Below are positions 1-6,260 of a DNA stretch of 13,927 nucleotides, piece after piece. This DNA comes from Lachnospiraceae bacterium. GTDB lineage: Bacteria; Bacillota; Clostridia; Lachnospirales; Lachnospiraceae. Both the position numbers and the translations under genes were made by a program. Numbering within the stretch: position 1 is the first letter of the stretch; every line of letters starts with the position of its first letter. Under the pieces are notes generated by a model. It had not been told where the DNA came from, ran no database searches, and was given only the letters and a program-made list of their open reading frames with translations. The DNA lies in contig JAAWLS010000029.1 of the NCBI GenBank assembly GCA_022798035.1, positions 1 to 13,927 on the forward strand, given 5' to 3'.

Positions 1-609
1 CAGCCTGCTTATCAGTTTATCAAAAGTATTCTACGGGAAGTAAAAGGACTGCAGATTGACAGTGAACATATGATGGTAATCAGCCCGGACGAAGGAGGAA
101 CCAACCGCGCCGTCTACCTTGCAAATGTTCTGGGACTGGACATGGGAATGTTTTATAAGCGCAGAGATTACAGCAAAATCGTAGATGGACGCAACCCCAT
201 TGTTGCCCATGAATTCTTGGGTTCTTCCGTGGCCGGCAAAGACGTTTTGATTATTGACGATATGATTTCCTCTGGAGACAGTATGATTGATGTGGCTACG
301 GAACTGAAAAAACGGCAGGCCTCCCGCATTTTTGTCGTTGCCACTTTCGGCCTGTTTACCAACGGACTGGAAAAATTCGACAAAGCGGTAGAGGAAGGCA
401 TTATTTACAAAGTAGTCACTACCAATCTCACATATCAGACGCCGGAACTGTTGAACAAATCTTATTACATCAACTGTGATATGAGTAAGTATATCGCCTA
501 CATCATTGACACTTTGAATCACGATACTTCCATCAGTGATTTGTTAGACCCTTACGAAAGAATCGAATCTCTGGTAAAACGCTACAAAGCCGGGGAAGAC
601 GTGAAATAA
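1..609 (+). CDS. prs: Ribose-phosphate pyrophosphokinase, C-terminal part (5' end outside window)
   Basis: PRPP synthetase makes 5-phosphoribosyl-1-diphosphate from ribose-5-phosphate and ATP, feeding purine, pyrimidine, histidine, tryptophan and NAD synthesis in the cytoplasm. The frame is open from base 1, so the gene is cut by the window edge and about 200 C-terminal residues remain. What can be seen is the SPDEGGTNRA segment (the usual place of SPDxGG), the KRR of the catalytic flexible loop (in FYKRRDYSK), and the PRPP-binding loop VLIIDDMISSGDSMID. That loop has SSGDS where most bacterial Prs proteins have DTGGT. This points to the longer divergent Prs class that I associate with clostridia; the class assignment is recollection. 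The gene converges on the transporter operon at 2353-5128. Its own terminator has been split by an insertion sequence. Confidence 0.9.
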   Translation, partial: QPAYQFIKSILREVKGLQIDSEHMMVISPDEGGTNRAVYLANVLGLDMGMFYKRRDYSKIVDGRNPIVAHEFLGSSVAGKDVLIIDDMISSGDSMIDVATELKKRQASRIFVVATFGLFTNGLEKFDKAVEEGIIYKVVTTNLTYQTPELLNKSYYINCDMSKYIAYIIDTLNHDTSISDLLDPYERIESLVKRYKAGEDVK

Positions 610-625
610 ATTAATTTTCTATATA

Positions 626-638
626 AAAGGGCTGCTGT
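626..638 (+). terminator. Left arm of the prs intrinsic terminator, separated from its partner by an IS
   Basis: AAAGGGCTGCTGT is the complement of ACAGCAGCTCTTT at 2284-2296, giving 13 pairs with one G-T wobble. It starts 17 nt after the prs stop codon. Between the arms lie AAA, the insertion sequence and a second AAA. Removing the element and one AAA restores a stem with a 3-nt loop, followed by CATTTTTT. Confidence 0.8.
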
Positions 639-641
639 AAA

Positions 642-667
642 TGAACTGCTCCCCGTCAAGTAGACAA
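642..667 (+). repeat. Terminal inverted repeat, left end of the IS3 element
   Basis: Reads TGAACTGCTCCCC then GTCAAGTAGACAA. It matches the reverse complement of the right end in 19 of 26 positions. Starting with TG is usual for IS3-family ends. This is the orfB-distal (3') end of the element. Confidence 0.85.
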
Positions 668-688
668 ATAAAAAAATATAAATTTTTC

Positions 689-718
689 CTGCCAGCAGAT
701 TATCTGCTGGCAGTTTTT
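689..718 (+). terminator. Intrinsic terminator carried inside the IS, plus-strand orientation
   Basis: CTGCCAGCAGA (689-699), loop TTA, TCTGCTGGCAG (703-713), then TTTTT (714-718): a perfect 11-bp stem with a U-tract. It lies 47 bp inside the left end of the element and just beyond the orfB stop. It would stop plus-strand transcripts, including prs read-through, before they become antisense to the transposase. On the minus strand the same stem is followed by GGAAAAA, so termination of orfB itself here is less clear. Confidence 0.8.
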
Positions 719-1652
719 ATGCAACTTGCAAGTAAATTTCATGTTTTTCCATAGGCGTTAAAACCCCAAGACCTCTTTGCAAACGTTTATTGTTGTAGTA
801 ATCTATATAATCCTCAATCATTTTTACAAGTGTTTCTTTATCTGTAAATCGTCTTCCATAGTATCGTTCTCGTTTTATAATCCCCCAAAATCCTTCCATC
901 GGACCATTGTCGATACATTTCCCAACTCTTGACATACTTTGTGTAATTCCAGCAGCTGCAAGTTTACTATGAAATGCTCTGTTCGTATATTGAAATCCCC
1001 GGTCACTATGAAACAGCGAGTGTGCTTTTGGATTTAATCATATTGCCTCATCAACCGTATCAAATACCAGTACATTATTGTTATGAGCACGAATGATATA
1101 TGAGACAATCCGTCTGTCATATAAATCCAGAATTGCACTTAGATAGACTTTTTGTTTCACAATCCCAATATAATAATGAAATTCTGTTACATCTGTGAGC
1201 CATTTTTCATTTGGCGCGGCAGCAGTAAACTCACGATTCAGTATGTTTTCTGCTATATATTGAGGATTTGCAGCCTGTCTGGTACAGCCGTGATTCGAGT
1301 ACTTAATCGTTGATTTCATATGAAGTTTGCGGCAAATACGTAATACACACTTGTCATTCACAGTAATGCCATGATAACGTTCCAGGTCATCTCTGATTCT
1401 TCGATATCCTTTCTCTGGTGATTCTGTATGAATCTTTTCTATCTCATCAGCAATTCTCCTGTTTTTGTGTTCATTTTCAGGGATTTCTCTATGTAACCAT
1501 TTATAGTAAGCAGCTCTGGACACCCCACCAAGTTTGCAAAGATTCGTAATAGAATAGCCATGTTTTTCGTATTCTTCTTTGATTGCCTGATATATGTATT
1601 TGTGACAAACCAGGCTCAGCCCCGCCTCCTCTCTATCTCTTCGAGTTTTTTT
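717..1652 (-). pseudogene. IS3 transposase OrfB (DDE integrase), interrupted by an in-frame TGA
   Basis: OrfB is the catalytic half of the IS3 transposase, made as an OrfAB fusion by -1 frameshifting at 1646-1652. After the slip the frame reads through AAYYKWLHREIPENEHKNRR, the usual HTH_21 region, and on to WLTDVTEFHYY, which has the first catalytic Asp. It then meets TGA at 1038-1040 (minus strand) after DTVDEAI. The same frame continues beyond the stop with HSDRGFQYT (second Asp) and PMEGFWGIIKRERYY (catalytic Glu), ending at 717 with EKHEIYLQVA. A single base change therefore removes two of the three active-site acids. No frame change occurs in this part. Without stop-codon suppression the product is inactive. 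Confidence 0.9.
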
Positions 1653-2212
1653 AAGAAAGATGCCTCCATTTCAGCATATTCTTTTTCTGCTCTTAAAATT
1701 TTAACTTCAGCACGTAACTTTTCTAATTCGCTCATCTCATTCGGACTTTTTCGTTTGCCACGGTTATCTCTTAAAGCTTCCACTCCGCCAGCCTTATATT
1801 TCATAGTGTAATTACGTGCCTGTTGATAAGATACTTGATATTGTTCTTCTGTTTTGGCATAATTGTAGTCATGTGCAATGCAATACTGTACGATTTCGAT
1901 TCGTTCTTCAAAAGTGGTTTTTTTCCTTTGGTCATGATAGTACTCCCTCCTGTTCCAGAAGATTTTAATTCTTCATGACCATTATACTTCTTTATCCAGA
2001 TTTGTAACTTAGCTTTTGAACGAATTCCGTATTTTTTACAAATATCATCTTGGGAACCTCGTCCTGCTAAATAATCCAAAACCGCTTGTTGTTTCAATTC
2101 TTTGGAATATTTCTTGTTTCCCTTTAACGTGAAAGCATTTGAACCCATAGATTCATAATTACGAATCCATTGTTGGACAGAAGTCTTCAATAGATATTTT
2201 CCTTTTAGGCAT
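1616..2212 (-). pseudogene. IS3 OrfA (helix-turn-helix DNA-binding subunit), frame-disrupted
   Basis: OrfA binds the IS ends. The best ribosome binding site, AGGAGG (2229 to 2224), precedes ATG at 2212 by 11 nt. That ATG frame (MPKRKISIED) ends after 17 codons at 2159. The family sequence then continues in another frame: TSVQQWIRNYESMG, KYSKELKQQAVLDYLAGRGS and YGIRSKAKLQIWIKKYNGHE, which are HTH repeats. An internal deletion after ISIED, removing part of the first HTH, would explain this. A second break lies at the A7 tract 1918-1924. Beyond it the next frame gives TTFEERIEIVQYCIAHDYNY, then VEALRDNRGKRK and a heptad-rich EMSELEKLRAEVKILRAEKE zipper, ending at TGA 1616. The first lesion is inferred from memory of full-length relatives; the second is seen directly. 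Confidence 0.8.
1646..1652 (-). promoter_or_regulatory. A7 programmed -1 frameshift site between orfA and orfB
   Basis: On the minus strand the sequence is TTA AAA AAA CTC in the orfA frame. Slipping back one base gives AAA AAA ACT and enters the orfB frame, which is open. OrfA otherwise stops at the TGA at 1616-1618. The position, at the end of the orfA leucine-zipper region (EASFLKK), is the usual place for IS3-family frameshifting. Confidence 0.75.
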
Positions 2213-2254
2213 AAAATATGCTCCCTCCTAAGTAACAAGTTTTTATTATTTCAC

Positions 2255-2280
2255 TTGTCTACCTAGAAGGGAGCATATCA
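2255..2280 (-). repeat. Terminal inverted repeat, right end of the IS3 element
   Basis: Read on the minus strand from 2280 it is TGATATGCTCCCT then TCTAGGTAGACAA. It lies just upstream of the orfA ribosome binding site (AGGAGG, 2229 to 2224), as expected for the 5' end of an IS3 element. Confidence 0.85.
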
Positions 2281-2283
2281 AAA

Positions 2284-2304
2284 ACAGCAGCTCTTTCATT
2301 TTTT
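2284..2304 (+). terminator. Right arm and T-tract of the prs terminator, displaced by the IS
   Basis: ACAGCAGCTCTTT (2284-2296) pairs with 626-638, and CATTTTTT follows. In the minus direction the restored hairpin would be followed by the complement of 611-625, TATATAGAAAAT, a weaker T-rich stretch. The original hairpin may therefore have served the convergent transporter operon as well. Confidence 0.75.
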
Positions 2305-2315
2305 AAACCACTGGG

Positions 2316-2340
2316 AAAAGATGTTTCTCCAAATACATCT
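2316..2340 (-). terminator. Possible weak terminator after the permease gene
   Basis: On the minus strand AGATGT, a 10-nt loop, ACATCT, then TTTCCC, starting 13 nt past the permease stop codon. The stem is only 6 bp and the T-run is short, so it may be inefficient. If so, minus-strand transcripts would enter the IS in the sense direction of orfA. Confidence 0.3.
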
Positions 2341-2352
2341 GAATCCTGCTTT

Positions 2353-4368
2353 CTATCTCTGCTCTCCCACAATCCGGTAATATGCCTTGGCTGTTATGCC
2401 ATAGACAATCCCATAAATCAGAGCAAAAATTCCAACCGTAACACCGCAGCAGACTGCAAACAGCTGAGGGTTCTTCAAATTGAACAGAATAAGCAGACGA
2501 TTAATCATGGGAAATGCTGCCGTAAGGTGAATGCACGCCATAATCAGCGGAAGGAAAAATACTTTCAGAATCTGGCTGTGTATGGAGCTCTTCACTTCCT
2601 GAGGGCTCATTCCAACTTTCTGCATAATTCCAAATCTGTCTTTATCTTCGTAGCCTTCTGATATCTGTTTGTAATAGATAATCAGTACGGTTGCCATCAG
2701 AAATACAAATCCTAAGAATATTCCAAGAAACAGGAATCCTCCGGTGAAAATCATGAACTCTTCTTTGGCCTCCTCTCTGTAGTCCAGCCGTATTGTTATA
2801 GGATTCTGCGCGCCTTCCCCTTGATTGTAGGCCTCTTTTAATTCATTGATTCTGCTCACGCACGCCCTAATCTGCGCATCTTCACCTCCAAAATCCGTAT
2901 AGACATAATACTGGGTGTTGCTGGCCCTGTCTTGGTATACTTCTTTCTGCATAGCATTCAGTTTTTCAAAGACGCTTCTGTCTTTTACGACAATGAAATA
3001 TCCATCGTAAATCACATTGGTATCAAGTCCCTCCAACGTCAAATCTCTTAAGTATTGCTTAATACGAAACACCTGGCCGCCAATGTTGTAACTGCTGTCC
3101 CCCTCTTCTCCCTGTCTCACGCTGACAAGAATCTCATCTTCTGCAAGCTCCTGCTGTTCGCCTGATATGCGGTTGTACTCTTCCAAGGTAATAATTTCCA
3201 ACATACAGATTTCTCCCTCTTTTATCAATTCTCCCGAGGGAACCACCTTCATATTTTCTCCATCTTTCACCGCCACAAAAGGCAGGGATGCGTACTCCAC
3301 CTGATTTTCAATGGGGCTGCTTGTCTCTTGCGCTGCCTGCTGCATCATTTCCTTTATCTTTGATATCTGCTCTTCGGTCAAATCATACCCGATAAGGGAG
3401 ACATCTTTCGGATATCGGTTCTTTATAATATTCTCAAGTCCTGCATTTAAAGATACCGTACCAGAAATCATAACGAGAACCATCGTACTCAGAATGCAGA
3501 TGTTGGCAAGCCCCACCGCATTCTGTTTCATGCGGTAAATCATCCCTGACACAGAGATAAAATGCCGGGTGCGGTAATAATATTTTTTATTTTTCCTAAG
3601 TATTTTCAGCACGGCAATGCTGCCTGCCGTAAAGAGGCAATAAGTTCCTATAATCACCAGTATTACTGCCACAAAAAACAGAATCAGTGCATCTGCAGGA
3701 TTTTCCACCATAATGGCAATTCCATATCCTCCGCCTAGAGCCAACAGTCCCAAGACTGCCATCAGCCATCTCGTCTTCGGCTCCGCTTCTCCCTGACTTG
3801 CGCTCTGTAACAGCTCAATTGGCTTGGATTTGCGAATCTGAAAAAGATTATACAACAGCGTCACCACAAAAATCAGCAGAAAGGCAATTACCATATTGAC
3901 AATTGCAGAGACGGAAATCCTAAATCCAAAGGGCACTTCCAATCCGGTAATCCGCAGCAGCACCAGCACCATCAGTTTATACAAAATCACACCTGCCGCT
4001 GCGCCCCCAGCAATACAGAGCAGGCCAATGATGCAGGTTTCCCAGAACATGATTTTGCCGATATGCCGCTTCTCCATTCCTAAAATATGAAACAGTCCAA
4101 ATTCTTTTTTCCTGCGCTTCATCAGAAAGCTGTTGGTATAAAATAGGAATATGACTGCAAAAATGAGAATCACGCCGCACCCAAGGTCCAGAATCATTCC
4201 CAATGTTTCGGTGCCCGGCATCTTGTCAATTCCCTTATCTCCTGCAATAGCCGTCATAATGTAATACATAGCGGCCACACCGACAGCAGCAATGACATAG
4301 GGCAGATACAGCCGTCTGTTATTTTTCAGATTATTCAAAGCCAGTTTTCCATAAAAAAATTTATTCAT
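2353..4368 (-). CDS. FtsX/BceB-type ABC transporter permease, peptide-antibiotic resistance class
   Basis: Membrane half of a Bce-type exporter, a family that removes peptide antibiotics such as bacitracin from their cell-wall lipid targets and senses drug flux. It has about 671 residues, typical of BceB proteins. The N-terminus (FYGKLALNNLKNNRRLYLPY) is cytoplasmic and is followed by an early membrane segment. The FtsX motif MKRRKKEFGLFHILGMEKRH is near residue 90. Further hydrophobic segments lead to a large hydrophilic, presumably extracellular, domain of roughly 220 residues (about 310-540), the hallmark of BceB proteins. Three C-terminal membrane segments follow, with DRFGIMQKVGMSPQEVKSS between the first two. 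Start: ATG at 4368, 7-8 nt behind a GGTGG Shine-Dalgarno and overlapping the ATPase stop by 8 nt. A GTG at 4380 is also open but has no better site. The drug specificity cannot be read from sequence. Confidence 0.85.
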   Translation of the reverse strand: MNKFFYGKLALNNLKNNRRLYLPYVIAAVGVAAMYYIMTAIAGDKGIDKMPGTETLGMILDLGCGVILIFAVIFLFYTNSFLMKRRKKEFGLFHILGMEKRHIGKIMFWETCIIGLLCIAGGAAAGVILYKLMVLVLLRITGLEVPFGFRISVSAIVNMVIAFLLIFVVTLLYNLFQIRKSKPIELLQSASQGEAEPKTRWLMAVLGLLALGGGYGIAIMVENPADALILFFVAVILVIIGTYCLFTAGSIAVLKILRKNKKYYYRTRHFISVSGMIYRMKQNAVGLANICILSTMVLVMISGTVSLNAGLENIIKNRYPKDVSLIGYDLTEEQISKIKEMMQQAAQETSSPIENQVEYASLPFVAVKDGENMKVVPSGELIKEGEICMLEIITLEEYNRISGEQQELAEDEILVSVRQGEEGDSSYNIGGQVFRIKQYLRDLTLEGLDTNVIYDGYFIVVKDRSVFEKLNAMQKEVYQDRASNTQYYVYTDFGGEDAQIRACVSRINELKEAYNQGEGAQNPITIRLDYREEAKEEFMIFTGGFLFLGIFLGFVFLMATVLIIYYKQISEGYEDKDRFGIMQKVGMSPQEVKSSIHSQILKVFFLPLIMACIHLTAAFPMINRLLILFNLKNPQLFAVCCGVTVGIFALIYGIVYGITAKAYYRIVGEQR

Positions 4369-5128
4369 GTTTTCCACCACCTGTCGTAATTACTGTAAGC
4401 GTATCTGAAATTTTCTGGTACATCTCCTCATCGGTACCGGAACCTTTGTATATTTGATGGAACACCTGACCGTCTTTGATAAACAGCACCCGCTTGGCAC
4501 AGCTTGCAGCCTTTACAGAATGAGTCACCATCAATATAGTCTGTCCTGCTTCATTAATTTCCTGAAACTGAGCTAGAAGGCTCTCCGCCGCCTTGGAGTC
4601 TAAAGCTCCTGTAGGCTCATCTGCCAGAACCAGCTGAGGGTTGGTAATCAATGCCCTGGCCACCGCCGCACGCTGTTTCTGTCCTCCGGACACCTCATAG
4701 GGATATTTGCCCAAAATCTGTTTAATATCCAGCTTTTCAGCGATAGGCATCAACCGCGCCCGCATTTCATTATAATTTTTCCCTGCAAGCACTAATGGCA
4801 GAAAAATGTTGTCCTGGATATTAAAGTTATCCAACAAATTAAAATCCTGGAACACAAACCCCAAATTCTCTCTTCGGAAAGCCGATACCTCTGTGTCCCG
4901 AATGGCAGAAAGGTTCTTGCCATTCAGCATAACAAGCCCCGCTGTCGCTTTGTCCAATGCTGCCAGAATATTTAAAAGGGTGGTTTTTCCAGAACCGGAT
5001 TCCCCCATAATTGCGACATACTCTCCTTTTTCTACAGAGAAACTCACGTCTGTCAATGCCTGTACCTGGTTTCCGCCAAATCTCGTGGTATACACTTTTT
5101 TCACATTGTTTACTTCTAATATTGCCAT
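4361..5128 (-). CDS. ABC transporter ATP-binding protein, BceA/MacB-like
   Basis: Cytoplasmic ATPase that powers the permease encoded immediately downstream. All nucleotide-binding motifs are intact: Walker A GESGSGKTT (42-50), Q-loop in FVFQDFNLLD (Gln94), signature VSGGQ (146-150), Walker B LVLADE with Glu171, D-loop GALD, and H-loop His203. At 255 residues it has normal length. The start ATG at 5128 follows AGGAGG (5140 to 5135) by 6 nt. The permease gene overlaps its stop codon by 8 nt, so the two are translationally coupled. Related operons usually sit beside a BceRS-type sensor kinase and regulator; none lies in the window on either side. Confidence 0.92.
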   Translation of the reverse strand: MAILEVNNVKKVYTTRFGGNQVQALTDVSFSVEKGEYVAIMGESGSGKTTLLNILAALDKATAGLVMLNGKNLSAIRDTEVSAFRRENLGFVFQDFNLLDNFNIQDNIFLPLVLAGKNYNEMRARLMPIAEKLDIKQILGKYPYEVSGGQKQRAAVARALITNPQLVLADEPTGALDSKAAESLLAQFQEINEAGQTILMVTHSVKAASCAKRVLFIKDGQVFHQIYKGSGTDEEMYQKISDTLTVITTGGGKHE

Positions 5129-5161
5129 AATTGTCCTCCTTGCTATCTGTTTTCTAATGAC

Positions 5162-5235
5162 AGTATAAAAAATGGCGAAAGCGTCTGCCTTAACTTTGGC
5201 TTACATTTTCTGGTTTATTTCTTACGGTTTTGTAA
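5162..5235 (-). promoter_or_regulatory. Candidate promoter and BceR-like operator of the ABC transporter operon
   Basis: On the minus strand TATACT (5167 to 5162) is a good -10 box, about 35 nt before the start codon. The hexamer 17 nt upstream, AGGCAG, is a poor -35, which suggests an activator. Further upstream is TTACA-AAAC-CGTAA (5235 to 5222), one base away from the TNACA-N4-TGTAA pattern that I recall for BceR-type response regulators. A further half-site lies at 5201-5205. The boxes are seen; the regulator is inferred. Confidence 0.4.
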
Positions 5236-5359
5236 GGTTGGAGAAATTTATCTCTTTTTCCTATCATATCACTATTTGAATGATTTTGACGGATTTCTCT
5301 CATTTTATGCTTATCTTTCTTCCCTATTCCCTGCTTCTTCTTTCATTATTCCACTTTTT

Positions 5360-5374
5360 TGTGCATTTTGCACA
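5360..5374. promoter_or_regulatory. Perfect inverted repeat upstream of the fru promoter
   Basis: TGTGCA-TTT-TGCACA, a 6-3-6 dyad just upstream of the phased TGAYT repeats. It has no T-tract on the plus strand, so it is more likely a protein-binding site than a terminator. The binding protein is unknown. Confidence 0.35.
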
Positions 5375-5384
5375 GAAATCTTGA

Positions 5385-5434
5385 TGACTTTTTGTGACTG
5401 GATTTGATTATTTATGATTGATTTTGATTGTTTC
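5385..5434 (+). promoter_or_regulatory. Five 10-bp phased TGAYT direct repeats, candidate FruR operator
   Basis: TGACT or TGATT begins at 5385, 5395, 5405, 5415 and 5425, exactly one helical turn apart. The last units cover the -35 box of the fruR promoter. DeoR-family repressors such as IolR and LacR are known to bind direct repeats, so the most likely ligand is the FruR protein encoded just downstream (autoregulation). An extra TGATT at 5419 overlaps the array. The repeats are directly visible; the binding protein is inferred. Confidence 0.55.
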
Positions 5435-5446
5435 TTGCGCTATAAT
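5418..5446 (+). promoter_or_regulatory. Sigma-A-type promoter of the fru-pts operon
   Basis: TTGATT (5418-5423), a 17-nt spacer and a consensus TATAAT (5441-5446). Transcription should start near 5453, leaving a leader of about 38 nt before the fruR GTG start. The 362-bp gap between the divergent ABC operon and fruR holds this promoter, its candidate operators and the ABC promoter. Confidence 0.8.
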
Positions 5447-5490
5447 AAATGCATCGAAAGGAAAGAATCAAACAAGGAGGTGCAAAAAAA

Positions 5491-6243
5491 GTGCTGGCAG
5501 AAGAAAGAATGACAAAAATCACTCAGAAAGTAAATGAACAGGGCAGCGTGACCGTTCAGGAACTTGTGGAATATCTTGAGACTTCTGAATCAACTATCCG
5601 AAGAGACCTGAACTCTTTAGACGACATGGGTGAGATTACCAAAGTTCACGGCGGCGCCGTGTCCGTTCACACTTCTTTTCAAATGCGTGATGATGAAATC
5701 TCCGACCGGCGCGTCATCAACCTGGAGGAGAAAAAGACTATCGCCAAATACGCGGCCGGCCTGATACGGAAAGATGATTTCGTGTACATAGACGCCGGAA
5801 CTACCACAGAATTTATCATTGACTATATCACAGAAAAGAAAGCCATCTACGTAACCAACGCTGTGAATCACGCCTGCCGGCTGGCCCACATAGGATGTGA
5901 AGTCTATCTGGTAGGCGGACGGCTGAAAAGCACCACGGAAGCCAGCGTAGGCGCAGAGACTGTTGAAACGCTGTCTGAATATAATTTTACCATTGGATTT
6001 TGGGGCACCAACGGAATCCACCGCAAAGCCGGATTCACCACACCGGACAGAGAAGAGGCCAGCGGAAAACATGTATCTTTAAAAAACTGCAAGAAACGCT
6101 ATATTGTGGCCGACTCCTCCAAATTTGATTCCATCAGCCCTGTAAAATTTGCAGATTACAACGACGCCATGATTATTACAGAAAAAATGGCAAAAGGATA
6201 TGACAACTGCGAAAATATTATTTTGGCAGAAAGCGAAACCTAA
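5491..6243 (+). CDS. fruR: DeoR-family transcriptional regulator of the fructose operon
   Basis: Likely repressor of the fructose PTS genes, released by fructose-1-phosphate as is usual for FruR of this family. The N-terminal winged HTH covers about residues 6-57, with VTVQELVEYLETSESTIRRD and the DeoR signature ending GGAV. The C-terminal sugar-phosphate domain shows YIDAGTTTEFI and LVGGRLKS, followed by GTNGIH. The chosen start is GTG at 5491: AAGGAGG lies at 5474-5480, 10 nt upstream, and the product begins MLAEER as DeoR proteins commonly do. An ATG at 5449 in the same frame is rejected because it lies upstream of, or at, the predicted transcription start. The protein has 250 residues, normal for the family. 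It is the first gene of the operon, 17 nt ahead of fruK. Confidence 0.9.
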   Translation: MLAEERMTKITQKVNEQGSVTVQELVEYLETSESTIRRDLNSLDDMGEITKVHGGAVSVHTSFQMRDDEISDRRVINLEEKKTIAKYAAGLIRKDDFVYIDAGTTTEFIIDYITEKKAIYVTNAVNHACRLAHIGCEVYLVGGRLKSTTEASVGAETVETLSEYNFTIGFWGTNGIHRKAGFTTPDREEASGKHVSLKNCKKRYIVADSSKFDSISPVKFADYNDAMIITEKMAKGYDNCENIILAESET

Positions 6244-6260
6244 TAGAAAGGAATGAGATG

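Larger units (their letters stand above)
642..2280 (-). mobile_element. IS3-family insertion sequence (IS150-like), degenerate, 1639 bp
   Basis: The ends are imperfect inverted repeats beginning TGA: 19 of the first 26 positions match, including TGCTCCC and GTAGACAA. The element is flanked by AAA on both sides (639-641 and 2281-2283), a 3-bp target duplication as expected for IS3 elements. On the minus strand it carries orfA and orfB joined by an A7 slippery tract, the IS3 arrangement. Three lesions are visible. There is a probable small deletion near the start of orfA, a frame change at an A7 tract (1918-1924), and an in-frame TGA in orfB (1038-1040). The element should not be able to move by itself. 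The insertion point is the loop of the prs/transporter terminator. Family assignment is firm; the exact named IS is not determined. Confidence 0.9.

Noticed and set aside
31-522. Long minus-strand open frame across prs
   Set aside because: It is antisense to a well-supported gene, has no recognisable protein features and is explained by codon use of the sense strand.
1560-1811. Plus-strand open frame within the IS
   Set aside because: It is the mirror of the conserved orfA zipper region, and its translation is Phe/Ser-rich without any known domain.
5449-5490. Longer fruR start at ATG 5449
   Set aside because: The ATG lies 3 nt after the -10 box, before the expected transcription start. The GTG at 5491 has AAGGAGG at good spacing and gives the typical DeoR N-terminus.
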